Source of the DNA: Calliopsis andreniformis
Lineage: Eukaryota; Arthropoda; Insecta; Hymenoptera; Andrenidae
DNA length: 64,000 nucleotides
Assembly (NCBI RefSeq): GCF_051401765.1
Contig: NW_027480422.1
Location: 18,990,001 to 19,054,000, forward strand
Direction: 5' to 3'
Part shown: positions 20,799-34,450 of the stretch, in pieces
Numbering within the stretch: the first letter of the stretch is position 1
Layout: each line of letters begins with the position of its first letter
Notes under the pieces: generated by a model
What the model was told of the DNA's origin: nothing
What the model saw: the letters and a program-made list of their open reading frames with translations, nothing else
Database searches by the model: none
Made by a program: the position numbers and the translations under genes

Positions 20799-22184
20799 CT
20801 TATTGTACTTTATGCTTCTGGCGTTGACTTCTAAGGCCCTACCTATTGGATCTGGTGGAGCAACGCCTAGGGTGGAGCCTAGGTTGCCCGGAAAGTAGAA
20901 ATGACCATTACTTCCACACTGTTTGCAATTATTCATTTTATACAATGGAAAAACTGTTGTATTTATATTGTTTTTTATAGTTATGGCGTTGACTTCTAAG
21001 GCCGCAGCTATTCGATGTGGTTGAGCAACGCCCTAGAGTGAAGCCTAGGTTGCCCGGAACGTAGAAATGACAATAGCTTTCACACTGGTTGCAATTACTC
21101 CTGTTATACGATGGAAAAACTGTTGTATTTATATTATATTTTATGCTTCTGGCGCTGACTTCTTAGGCCCGAACTATTCGATCTGGTGGAACAACGCCCT
21201 AGAGTGAAGCCTAGGTTGCCCAGAACGTAGAAATGACCATTACTTTCACACTGGCTGCAATTACTCCTGTTATACGATGGAAAATCTGTTGCATTTTTAT
21301 TGTATTTTATGTTTCTGGCGTTAAATTCTAAGTCCCTGACTATTCGATCTGGTGGAGCAACGCCCTACGGTTAAGCCTAGGTTGCACGGAACTTAGAAAT
21401 GACCATTACTTTCATACTGGTTGCAATTATTCGTTTTATACGATGGAAAAACTGTTGTATTTTTATTGTATTTTAATCTCCTGGCGTTGACTTCTAAGGT
21501 CCTAGCTATCCGATCTCGTGGGTCAACGTCCAACAGTGAAGCCTATGTTGCCGGAAACGTAGAAAAGACCATTACATTCACACTGGTAGCAATAATTCTT
21601 TTTATAACATGGAAAAACTGTTGTATTTATTTTGTATTTGGTGCATGTGGCGTTGAATTCTTAGGCCCTAGCTATTCGATCTGGTGGACCAACGCCCTAG
21701 AGTGAAGCCTAGGTAGCCCTGAACGTAGAAATGACCAACACTTTCATACTGGTTGCAATTACTGGTTTTATACGATGGAAAAACTGATGTATTTGTACTG
21801 TATTTTATGCTTCGGGCGTAGACTTCTAAGGCCCTAACTATTGGAGCTGTTGGAGCAGCGCAGCAGGGTGAAGCCGAGGTTGCCCGGAACGTAGAAATAA
21901 CCATTACTTTCACACTGATTGCAATTATTCGTTTTATACGGTGCAAAAACTGTTGTATTTATTTTGTGTTTGGTGCAGCTGGCGTTGACTTCTTAGGCCC
22001 TAACTATTGGATCTGGTGGACCAACGCCCTTGAGTGAAGCCTTGGTTGACCGGAACGTAGAAATGACGACAACTTTCACACTGTTTGCAATTACTCCTGT
22101 TATACGATGGAAAAACTGTTGTATTTATATTGTATTTTATGATTCGGGCGTTGATTTCTAAGGCCCTGACTATTCGATCTGGTG

Positions 22185-25100
22185 GAGCAACGCCCTAGAG
22201 TGAAGCCTAGGTTGCCCGGAACGTAGAAATGACCATACCTTTCACACTGGTTGCAATTATTCCTGTTATACAAGGGAATAACTGTTGTATTTATATTGCA
22301 GTTTATGCTTCTGGCGTTGACTTCTTAGGCCCTAACTATTCGATCTGGGGGAACCACGCCCTAGACTGAAGCCTAGGTTGCCCGGACGTAGAAATGACCA
22401 TCACTTTCACACTGGTTGCAATTATTCCTGTTATACGATGGAAAAACTGTTGTATCTATTTTGTATTTTATGCTCCTGGCGTTGACTTCTTAGGTCCTAA
22501 CTATTGGATCTGGTGGAGCAACGCCCTCTGGTGTCGCCCAGGTTGCCCGGAACGTAGAAATGACCATAACTTTCATACTGATTGCAATTATTCGTATTAT
22601 ACGATGGAAAAACTGTTGTATTTATATTGTATTTTATGCTTCTGGCGTTGACTTCTTAGGCCCTAACTATTGGATCTGGTGCAGCAACGCCCTAGAGTGA
22701 AGCCTAGGTTGCCCGGAATGTAGAAATGACCATTACATCCACACTGTTTGCAATTATTCATTTTATACAATGGAAAAACTGTTGTATTTATATTATATTT
22801 GATGCTTCAGGCGTTGACTTCTAGGGCCGTAGCTATTCGATGTGGTTGAGCAACGCCCTAGAGTGAAGCCTAGGTTGACCGGAACGTAGAAATGACCATT
22901 ACTTCCACACTGTTTGCAATTATTCATATTATACAGTGGAAAAACTGTTGTATTTATATTGCATTTTATGTTTCTGGCATTGACTTCTAAGGACCTAACT
23001 ATTCGATGTGGTGGAGCAACGCCCTAGAGTGAAGCCTAGGTTGCCCCGAACGTAGAAATGACCATAACTCTCACACTGGTTGCAATTATTCCTGTTATAC
23101 AAGGGAAAAACTGTTGTATTTATATTGCATTTTATGCTTCTGGCGATGACTTCTTTGGCCCTAACTATTCGATCTGGTGGAGCAACGCCATAGAGTGAAG
23201 CCTAGGCTGCCCGGAATGTAGAAATGACCATCACTTTCACACTGGTTGCAATTATTCTTGTTATACGATGGAAAAGCTGTTGTATTTATATTGTATTTTA
23301 TGCTTCTGGCGTAGTCTAATTAGGCCCTAACTATTCGATCTTGTGGAACAACGCCATAGAGTGAAGCCTAGGTTGCCCGGAAGGTAGAAATGACCATTAC
23401 ATCCTCACTGTTTGCAATTATTCATTGTATACAATGGAAGAACTGTTGTATTTATATTGTATTTTATGCTTCTGGCATTGACTTCTAAAGCCCTAACTAT
23501 TCGATGTGGTGGAGCAACGCCATAGAGCGAAACCTAGGTTGCTCGGAACGTAGAAATGGCCGTTACATTCACACTGGTTGCAATTATTCATTTTATACGA
23601 TGGAAAAACTGTTGTACATTTATCATATCTTATGCTTCTGGCGTTGACTTCTTAGGCCCTAACTATTTGGTCTGGTGGAGCAACGCCCTAGGGTGTAGCC
23701 TAGGTTGCCCGGAACGTGGAAATGACCATAACTATCAGACTGGTTGCAAGTATTCGTTTTATACGATGGAAAGACTGTTGTATTTATATTGTATTTTATA
23801 GTTATGGCGTTGTCTTCTAGGGCCGTAGCTATTCGATGTGGTTGAGCAACGCCCTAGAGTGAAGCCTAGGTTGCCCGGAACGTAGAAATGACCATAGCTT
23901 TCATACTGGTTGGAATTATTCGTTTTATACGATGGAAAAACTGTTGTATTTATTCTGTATTTGGTGCTCCTGGCGTTGACTTCTTATGCCCTAACCATTG
24001 GATCTGGTGGACCATCGCCCTAGAGTGAGGCCTAGGTTGCCCGGAACGTAGAAATGACCATTACTTCCACACTGTTTGCAATTATTCATTTTATACAATG
24101 GAAAAACTGTTGTGTTTATATTGTTTTTTATAGTTATGGCGTTGACCTCTAAGGCCGTAGCTATTCGATGTGGTGGAGCAATGCCCTAGAGTGAAGCCTA
24201 GGTTGCCCGGAACGTAGAAATCACCATAACTTTCACACTTGTTGCAATTATTCCTGGTATACGATGGAATAACTGTTGTAATTTTATTTACATTTATGAT
24301 CCTGTTGTTGACTTCTAAGGCCCTAGCTATTCGATCTGGTGGAGCAACGCCCTGGAGTGAAGCCTAGGTTGCCCGAAACGTGGAAATGACCATCACTTTC
24401 ACACTGGTTGCAATTATTCTCGTTATACGATGGAAAAACTGTTGTATTTATATTGTGTTTTATGCTTCTGACGTTGACTTCTAAGGCCGTAGCTATTCGA
24501 TGTGGTGGGGCAACACCCTAGACTGAAGCCTACTTTGCCGGACCGTAAAAATGACCCATTACTTTCACACTGGTTTCAATTATTCGTTTTATACGATGGA
24601 AAAACTGTTGTATTTATTTTGCATTTGGTGCTTCTGGCGTGGACTTCTCAGGCCCTATCTATTGGATCTGGTGGACCAACGCCCTAGAGTGAAGCCTAGG
24701 TTGCCCGAAACGTGGAAATGACCATCACTTTCACACTGGTTGCAATTATTCCCGTTATACGATGGAAAAACTGTTGTATTTTTATTGTATTTTATGCTTC
24801 GGGCGTTGACTTCTGAGGCCCTCGCTATTCAATCTGGTGGAGCAACGCCCTAGAGTGAAGCCTAGGTTGCACGGAACGTAGAAATCACCATAACTTTCAC
24901 ACTTGTTGCAATTATTCCCGTTATACGATGGAATAACTGTTGTAATTTTATTTACATTTATGATCCTGGTGTTGACTTCTAAGGCCCTAGCTATTCGATC
25001 TGGTGGAGCAACGCCCTGGAGTGAAGCCTAGGTTGCCCGAAACGTGGAAATGACCACCACTTTCACACTGGTTGCAATTATTCTCGTTATACGATGGAAA

Positions 25101-28100
25101 AACTGTTGTATTTTTATTGTATTTTATGCTTCGGGCGTTGACTTCTAAGGCCCTAACTGTTCGATCTGGTGGAACAATGCCCTAGAATGAAGCCTAGGTT
25201 GCCCGGAACGTAGAAATGACAATCACTTTCACACTGGTTGCAATTATTCCCGTTATACGATGGAAAAACTGTTGTATTTATATTGTATTTTATGCTTCTG
25301 GCGCTGACTTCTTAGGCCCTAACTATTCGATCTGGTGGAACAACGCCCTAGAGTGAAGCCTAGGTTGCCCAGAACGTAGAAATGACCATTACTTTCACAC
25401 TGGCTGCAATTACTCCTGTTATACGATGGAAAATCTGTTGCATTTTTATTGTATTTTATGCTTCTGGCGTTGAATTCTAAATCCCTGGTTATTCGATCTG
25501 GTGGAGCAACGCCCTAAGGTTAAGCCTATGTTGCCCGGAACGTAGAAATGACCATAACTTTCTTACTGGTTGCAATTATTCGTTTTATACGATGGAAAAA
25601 CTGTTGTATTTATATTGTATTTTATGCTTCTGGCGATGTCTTCTAAGACCGTAGCTCTTCGATGTGGTGGAGCAACGCCCTTGAGTGATGCCTAGGTCGC
25701 CTGGAACGTAGAAATGACCATTACTTTCACACTAGTTGCAGTTATTCATGCTATACGATGGAAGAACTGTTGCATTTTTATTGTATTTTTTTCTTCTGGC
25801 TTTGACTTCTAAGGTCCTAGCTATTCCATCTGGTGGGGCAACGTCCAAGAGTGAAGCCTATGTTGCCCGGAACGTAGAAATGACCATCACTTACTCACTG
25901 GTTGCAATTATTCCCGTTATACGATGGAAAAACTGATGTATTTTTTGTATTATATGCATCGGGCGTTGACTTCTAAGGCGCTAGCTATTCGATCTGGTGT
26001 AGCATCGCCCTAGAGTGAAGCCTAGGTTGCCCGCAACGTAGAGATGACCATTACTTTCACACTGGTTGCAATTATTCCCGTTATACGATGGAAAAACTGA
26101 TGTATTTGTATTGTATTTTATGCTTCGAGCGCTGATTTCTAAGGCCCTAACCATTGGATCTGGTGGAGCAGCGCCCTAAGGTGAAGCCGAGGTTGGCCGG
26201 AACGTAGAATTGACCATAACTTTTATACTGGTTGCAATTATTGGTTTTACACGATGGAAAAACTGATGTATTTGTATTGTGTTTTATGCTTCTGGCGTTG
26301 ACTTCTAAGGCCGTGGCTATTGGATGTGCTGGAGCAACGCCCTAGACTGAAGCCTAGGTTGCCCGGAACGCAGAAATGACCAGATCTTTCACACTGGTTG
26401 TAATTATTCCCGTTATACGATGGAAAAACTGTTGCATTTATACTGTATTTTAAGCTTCTGGCGTTGACTTCTAAGGTCCTAGCTATTCGATCTCGTGGGG
26501 CAACGTGCAAGAGTGAAGCCTATGCTGCCCGAAACGTAGAAAAGACCATTACTTTCACACTGGTTGCAATTATTCTTTTTATAGTATGGAAAAACTGTTG
26601 TATTTGTATTGTATTCTATGCGGCTGGAGTTGTTTTCTAAGGCCCTAACTATTCGACCTGGTGGAGCAACGCCCTAGGGTGAACCCGAGGTTGGCAACAA
26701 CGTAGAAATGACCATATCTTTTATACTGGTTGCAATTATTGGTTTTATATGATGGAAAACCTGTTGTATTTATATTGTGTTTTATGCTGCTGGCGTTGAC
26801 TTCTAAGGCCGTAGCTTTTCGATGTGGTGGGGCAACGCCCTAGAGTGAAGCCTAGGTTGCCCGGAACGTATAAATGGCCATTACTTTCACACTGGTTGCA
26901 ATTATTCGTTTTATACGATGGAAAAACTGTTGTATTTATTTTGTATTTGGTGCTTCTGGCGTTGACTTCTTAGGCCCTAACTATTGGATCTGGTGGAGCA
27001 ACGCCCTAGGGCGAAGACTAGGTTGCCCGAGACGTAGAAATGTCCATTACTTTCACACTGGTTGCAATTATTCATGCTATACGATGGAAAAACTGTTGTA
27101 TTTTTACTGTATTTTATGCTTCTGGCGATGACTTCTAAGGTCCTAGCTATTCGATCTGGTGGAGCAACGCCCTAGAGTGAAGCCTAGGTTGCCCCGAACG
27201 TAGAAATGACCATAACTTTCACACTGGTTGCTATTATTCGTTTTATACGATGGAAAAACTGTTGTATTTATATTGTATTTTATGCTTCTGGCGTTGACAT
27301 CTTCGGCCGTAGCTGATCGATCTGGTGGAACAACGCCCTAGAATGAAGCCTAGATTGCCCGGAACGTAGAAATGACCATTACTTTGACACTGGTTGCATT
27401 TATTCATGCTATACGATGAAAAAACAGTTGCATTTTTATTGTATTTTTTCCTTCTGGTTTTGACTTCTAAGGTCCTAGCTATTCGATCTTGTGGGGCATC
27501 GTCTAAGAGTGAGGCCTATGTTGCCCGGAACGTAGAAATGACCATAACTTTCTTACTGGTTGCAATTATTCGTTTTATACGATGGAAAAACTGTTGTATT
27601 TATATTGTATTTTATGCTTCTGGCGTTGTCTTCTAAGACCGTAGCTATTCGATGTGGTGGAGCAACGCCCTAGAGTGATGCCTAGGTCGCCTGGAACGTA
27701 GAAATGACCATTACTTTCACACTAGTTGCAGTTATTCATGCTATACGATGGAAGAACTGTTGCATTTTTATTGTATTTTTTTCTTCTGGCTTTGACTTCT
27801 AAGGTCCTAGCTGTTCCATCTGGTGGGGCAACGTCCAAGAGTGAAGCCTATGTTGCCCGGAACGTAGAAATGACCATCACTTTCTCACTGGTTGCAATTA
27901 TTCCCCTTATACGATGGAAAAACTGATGTATTTTTTGTATTTTATGCATCGGGCGTTGACTTCTAAGGCGCTAGCTATTCGATCTGGTGTAGCATCACGC
28001 TAGAGTGAAGCCTAGGTTGCCCGCAACGTAGAGATGACCATTACTTTTACACTGGTTGCAATTATTCCCGTTATACGATGGAAAAACTGATGTATTTGTA

Positions 28101-28650
28101 TTGTATTTTATGCTTCGAGCGCTGATTTCTTAGGCCCTAACCATTGGATCTGGTGGAGCAACGCCCTAGGGTGAAGCCGAGGTTGGCCGGAACGTAGAAA
28201 TGACCATAACTTTTATACTGGTTGCAATTATTGGTTTTACACGATGGAAAAACTGATGTATTTGTATTGTGTTTTATGCTTCTGGCGTTGACTTCTAAGG
28301 CCGTGGCTATTGGATGTGCTGGAGCAACGCCCTAGACTGAAGCCTAGGTTGCCCGGAACGCAGAAATGACCAGACCTTTCACACTGGTTGTAATTATTCC
28401 CGTTATACGATGGAAAAACTGTTGCATTTATACTGTATTTTAAGCTTCTGGCGTTGACTTCTAAGGCCGTAGCTATTCGATGTGGTGGAGCAACGCCCTA
28501 GAGTGAAGCCTAGTTTGCACGGAACGTAGAAATGCCCATTACTTTAACACTGTAATTATTCCTGTTATACGATGGAATAACTCTTGTATTTCTATTGTAT
28601 TTTATGCTTCGGTCGTTAACTTCTAAGGCCCTAACTATTGGATCTGGTGG
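22185..28650 (+). repeat. Large tandem unit gamma, copy 1 (about 39 monomers)
   Basis: This unit of about 6,465 bp is followed directly by a second copy. Open-frame landmarks at 22394 and 23556 recur at 28859 and 30021 (offset 6,465). Those at 25736, 26247, 26874 and 27726 recur at 31537, 32048, 32675 and 33527 (offset 5,801). The change of offset by 664 bp is exactly a four-monomer deletion in copy 2. The tandem junction is near 28650, where ACCATACCTTTCACACTGG and TATACAAGGGAATAACTG of the unit start again. Confidence 0.9.
25530..28450 (+). repeat. 12-monomer repeat inside gamma copy 1
   Basis: About 25530-26450 recurs at about 27520-28440, an offset of 1,990 bp or 12 monomers. Shared private variants are TTTCTTACTGG, ATCTGGTGTAGCATC, CTTCGAGCGCTGATTTC and GATGTGCTGGAGC. 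The pair was present before gamma duplicated, since copy 2 carries it at about 31330 and 33330. A further partial copy lies near 34985-35420. Confidence 0.8.
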
Positions 28651-31600
28651 AGCAACGCCCTAGAGTGAAGCCTAGGTTGCCCGGAACGTAGAAATGACCA
28701 TACCTTTCACACTGGTTGCAATTATTCCTGTTATACAAGGGAATAACTGTTGTATTTATATTGCAGTTTATGCTTCTGGCGTTGACTTCTTAGGCCCTAA
28801 CTATTCGATCTGGGGGAACCACGCCCTAGACTGAAGCCTAGGTTGCCCGGACGTAGAAATGACCATCACTTTCACACTGGTTGCAATTATTCCTGTTATA
28901 CGATGGAAAAACTGTTGTATCTATTTTGTATTTTATGCTCCTGGCGTTGACTTCTTAGGTCCTAACTATTGGATCTGGTGGAGCAACGCCCTCTGGTGTC
29001 GCCCAGGTTGCCCGGAACGTAGAAATGACCATAACTTTCATACTGATTGCAATTATTCGTATTATACGATGGAAAAACTGTTGTATTTATATTGTATTTT
29101 ATGCTTCTGGCGTTGACTTCTTAGGCCCTAACTATTGGATCTGGTGCAGCAACGCCCTAGAGTGAAGCCTAGGTTGCCCGGAATGTAGAAATGACCATTA
29201 CATCCACACTGTTTGCAATTATTCATTTTATACAATGGAAAAACTGTTGTATTTATATTATATTTGATGCTTCAGGCGTTGACTTCTAGGGCCGTAGCTA
29301 TTCGATGTGGTTGAGCAACGCCCTAGAGTGAAGCCTAGGTTGACCGGAACGTAGAAATGACCATTACTTCCACACTGTTTGCAATTATTCATATTATACA
29401 GTGGAAAAACTGTTGTATTTATATTGCATTTTATGTTTCTGGCATTGACTTCTAAGGACCTAACTATTCGATGTGGTGGAGCAACGCCCTAGAGTGAAGC
29501 CTAGGTTGCCCCGAACGTAGAAATGACCATAACTCTCACACTGGTTGCAATTATTCCTGTTATACAAGGGAAAAACTGTTGTATTTATATTGCATTTTAT
29601 GCTTCTGGCGTTGACTTCTTTGGCCCTAACTATTCGATCTGGTGGAGCAACGCCATAGAGTGAAGCCTAGGCTGCCCGGAATGTAGAAATGACCATCACT
29701 TTCACACTGGTTGCAATTATTCTTGTTATACGATGGAAAAGCTGTTGTATTTATATTGTATTTTATGCTTCTGGCGTAGTCTAATTAGGCCCTAACTATT
29801 CGATCTTGTGGAACAACGCCATAGAGTGAAGCCTAGGTTGCCCGGAAGGTAGAAATGACCATTACATCCTCACTGTTTGCAATTATTCATTGTATACAAT
29901 GGAAAAACTGTTGTATTTATATTGTATTTTATGCTTCTGGCATTGACTTCTAAAGCCCTAACTATTCGATGTGGTGGAGCAACGCCATAGAGCGAAACCT
30001 AGGTTGCTCGGAACGTAGAAATGGCCGTTACATTCACACTGGTTGCAATTATTCATTTTATACGATGGAAAAACTGTTGTACATTTATCATATCTTATGC
30101 TTCTGGCGTTGACTTCTTAGGCCCTAACTATTTGGTCTGGTGGAGCAACGCCCTAGGGTGTAGCCTAGGTTGCCCGGAACGTGGAAATGACCATAACTAT
30201 CAGACTGGTTGCAAGTATTCGTTTTATACGATGGAAAGACTGTTGTATTTATATTGTATTTTATAGTTATGGCGTTGTCTTCTAGGGCCGTAGCTATTCG
30301 ATGTGGTTGAGCAACGCCCTAGAGTGAAGCCTAGGTTGCCCGGAACGTAGAAATGACCATAGCTTTCATACTGGTTGGAATTATTCGTTTTATACGATGG
30401 AAAAACTGTTGTATTTATTCTGTATTTGGTGCTCCTGGCGTTGACTTCTTATGCCCTAACCATTGGATCTGGTGGACCATCGCCCTAGAGTGAGGCCTAG
30501 GTTGCCCGGAACGTAGAAATGACCATTACTTCCACACTGTTTGCAATTATTCATTTTATACAATGGAAAAACTGTTGTGTTTATATTGTTTTTTATAGTT
30601 ATGGCGTTGACCTCTAAGGCCGTAGCTATTCGATGTGGTGGAGCAATGCCCTAGAGTGAAGCCTAGGTTGCCCGGAACGTAGAAATCACCATAACTTTCA
30701 CACTTGTTGCAATTACTCCTGGTATACGATGGAATAACTGTTGTAATTTTATTTACATTTATGATCCTGGTGTTGACTTCTAAGGCCCTAGCTATTCGAT
30801 CTGGTGGAGCAACGCCCTGGAGTGAAGCCTAGGTTGCCCGAAACGTGGAAATGACCACCACTTTCACACTGGTTGCAATTATTCTCGTTATACGATGGAA
30901 AAACTGTTGTATTTTTATTGTATTTTATGCTTCGGGCGTTGACTTCTCAGGCCCTAACTGTTCGATCTGGTGGAACAACGCCCTAGAATGAAGCCTAGGT
31001 TGCCCGGAACGTAGAAATGACAATCACTTTCACACTGGTTGCAATTATTCCCGTTATACGATGGAAAAACTGTTGTATTTATATTGTATTTTATGCTTCT
31101 GGCGCTGACTTCTTAGGCCCTAACTATTCGATCTGGTGGAACAACGCCCTAGAGTGAAGCCTAGGTTGCCCAGAACGTAGAAATGACCATTACTTTCACA
31201 CTGGCTGCAATTACTCCTGTTATACGATGGAAAATCTGTTGCATTTTTATTGTATTTTATGCTTCTGGCGTTGAATTCTAAATCCCTGGTTATTCGATCT
31301 GGTGGAGCAACGCCCTAAGGTTAAGCCTATGTTGCCCGGAACGTAGAAATGACCATAACTTTCTTACTGGTTGCAATTATTCGTTTTATACGATGGAAAA
31401 ACTGTTGTATTTATATTGTATTTTATGCTTCTGGCGTTGTCTTCTAAGACCGTAGCTCTTCGATGTGGTGGAGCAACGCCCTTGAGTGATGCCTAGGTCG
31501 CCTGGAACGTAGAAATGACCATTACTTTCACACTAGTTGCAGTTATTCATGCTATACGATGGAAGAACTGTTGCATTTTTATTGTATTTTTTTCTTCTGG

Positions 31601-34450
31601 CTTTGACTTCTAAGGTCCTAGCTATTCCATCTGGTGGGGCAACGTCCAAGAGTGAAGCCTATGTTGCCCGGAACGTAGAAATGACCATCACTTTCTCACT
31701 GGTTGCAATTATTCCCGTTATACGATGGAAAAACTGATGTATTTTTTGTATTATATGCATCGGGCGTTGACTTCTAAGGCGCTAGCTATTCGATCTGGTG
31801 TAGCATCGCCCTAGAGTGAAGCCTAGGTTGCCCGCAACGTAGAGATGACCATTACTTTCACACTGGTTGCAATTATTCCCGTTATACGATGGAAAAACTG
31901 ATGTATTTGTATTGTATTTTATGCTTCGAGCGCTGATTTCTAAGGCCCTAACCATTGGATCTGGTGGAGCAGCGCCCTAAGGTGAAGCCGAGGTTGGCCG
32001 GAACGTAGAAATGACCATAACTTTTATACTAGTTGCAATTATTGGTTTTACACGATGGAAAAACTGATGTATTTGTATTGTGTTTTATGCTTCTGGCGTT
32101 GACTTCTAAGGCCGTGGCTATTGGATGTGCTGGAGCAACGCCCTAGACTGAAGCCTAGGTTGCCCGGAACGCAGAAATGACCAGATCTTTCACACTGGTT
32201 GTAATTATTCCCGTTATACGATGGAAAAACTGTTGCATTTATACTGTATTTTAAGCTTCTGGCGTTGACTTCTAAGGTCCTAGCTATTCGATCTCGTGGG
32301 GCAACGTGCAAGAGTGAAGCCTATGCTGCCCGAAACGTAGAAAAGACCATTACTTTCACACTGGTTGCAATTATTCTTTTTATAGTATGGAAAAACTGTT
32401 GTATTTGTATTGTATTCTATGCGGCTGGAGTTGTTTTCTAAGGCCCTAACTATTCGACCTGGTGGAGCAACGCCCTAGGGTGAACCCGAGGTTGGCAACA
32501 ACGTAGAAATGACCATATCTTTTATACTGGTTGCAATTATTGGTTTTATATGATGGAAAACCTGTTGTATTTATATTGTGTTTTATGCTGCTGGCGTTGA
32601 CTTCTAAGGCCGTAGCTTTTCGATGTGGTGGGGCAACGCCCTAGAGTGAAGCCTAGGTTGCCCGGAACGTATAAATGGCCATTACTTTCACACTGGTTGC
32701 AATTATTCGTTTTATACGATGGAAAAACTGTTGTATTTATTTTGTATTTGGTGCTTCTGGCGTTGACTTCTTAGGCCCTAACTATTGGATCTGGTGGAGC
32801 AACGCCCTAGGGCGAAGACTAGGTTGCCCGAGACGTAGAAATGTCCATTACTTTCACACTGGTTGCAATTATTCATGCTATACGATGGAAAAACTGTTGT
32901 ATTTTTACTGTATTTTATGCTTCTGGCGATGACTTCTAAGGTCCTAGCTATTCGATCTGGTGGAGCAACGCCCTAGAGTGAAGCCTAGGTTGCCCCGAAC
33001 GTAGAAATGACCATAACTTTCACACTGGTTGCTATTATTCGTTTTATACGATGGAAAAACTGTTGTATTTATATTGTATTTTATGCTTCTGGCGTTGACA
33101 TCTTCGGCCGTAGCTGATCGATCTGGTGGAACAACGCCCTAGAATGAAGCCTAGATTGCCCGGAACGTAGAAATGACCATTACTTTGACACTGGTTGCAG
33201 TTATTCATGCTATACGATGAAAAAACAGTTGCATTTTTATTGTATTTTTTCCTTCTGGTTTTGACTTCTAAGGTCCTAGCTATTCGATCTTGTGGGGCAT
33301 CGTCTAAGAGTGAGGCCTATGTTGCCCGGAACGTAGAAATGACCATAACTTTCTTACTGGTTGCAATTATTCGTTTTATACGATGGAAAAACTGTTGTAT
33401 TTATATTGTATTTTATGCTTCTGGCGTTGTCTTCTAAGACCGTAGCTATTCGATGTGGTGGAGCAACGCCCTAGAGTGATGCCTAGGTCGCCTGGAACGT
33501 AGAAATGACCATTACTTTCACACTAGTTGCAGTTATTCATGCTATACGATGGAAGAACTGTTGCATTTTTATTGTATTTTTTTCTTCTGGCTTTGACTTC
33601 TAAGGTCCTAGCTGTTCCATCTGGTGGGGCAACGTCCAAGAGTGAAGCCTATGTTGCCCGGAACGTAGAAATGACCATCACTTTCTCACTGGTTGCAATT
33701 ATTCCCCTTATACGATGGAAAAACTGATGTATTTTTTGTATTTTATGCATCGGGCGTTGACTTCTAAGGCGCTAGCTATTCGATCTGGTGTAGCATCACG
33801 CTAGAGTGAAGCCTAGGTTGCCCGCAACGTAGAGATGACCATTACTTTCACACTGGTTGCAATTATTCCCGTTATACGATGGAAAAACTGATGTATTTGT
33901 ATTGTATTTTATGCTTCGAGCGCTGATTTCTTAGGCCCTAACCATTGGATCTGGTGGAGCAACGCCCTAGGGTGAAGCCGAGGTTGGCCGGAACGTAGAA
34001 ATGACCATAACTTTTATACTGGTTGCAATTATTGGTTTTACACGATGGAAAAACTGATGTATTTGTATTGTGTTTTATGCTTCTGGCGTTGACTTCTAAG
34101 GCCGTGGCTATTGGATGTGCTGGAGCAACGCCCTAGACTGAAGCCTAGGTTGCCCGGAACGCAGAAATGACCAGACCTTTCACACTGGTTGTAATTATTC
34201 CCGTTATACGATGGAAAAACTGTTGCATTTATACTGTATTTTAAGCTTCTGGCGTTGACTTCTAAGGCCGTAGCTATTCGATGTGGTGGAGCAACGCCCT
34301 AGAGTGAAGCCTAGTTTGCACGGAACGTAGAAATGCCCATTACTTTAACACTGTAATTATTCCTGTTATACGATGGAATAACTCTTGTATTTCTATTGTA
34401 TTTTATGCTTCGGTCGTTAACTTCTAAGGCCCTAACTATTGGATCTGGTG
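28650..34450 (+). repeat. Large tandem unit gamma, copy 2 (about 35 monomers)
   Basis: This is the second gamma copy, nearly identical to copy 1 over its whole length apart from the four-monomer deletion near 30.73-30.77 kb and scattered substitutions. At its right end (about 34450) it passes into monomers reading GGGCGAAGAGTAGG rather than starting a third copy. Confidence 0.9.

Larger units (their letters stand above)
15180..21068 (+). repeat. Higher-order block beta, copy 3, split by the retrotransposon
   Basis: Beta copy 3 starts near 15180 at an offset of about 2,819 (17 monomers) from copy 2. It is cut at 15739 by the retrotransposon and continues at 20799. If the 5,059 bases of element plus target duplication are removed, the right part lines up with 12919 onward at the same offset. 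This shows directly what the empty site looked like. The right part ends near 21068. Confidence 0.85.

Noticed and set aside
28540..28560. A larger deletion in the monomer at 28550
   Set aside because: On closer reading only four bases are missing compared with 35505, so it is a minor length variant, useful only as a duplication marker.
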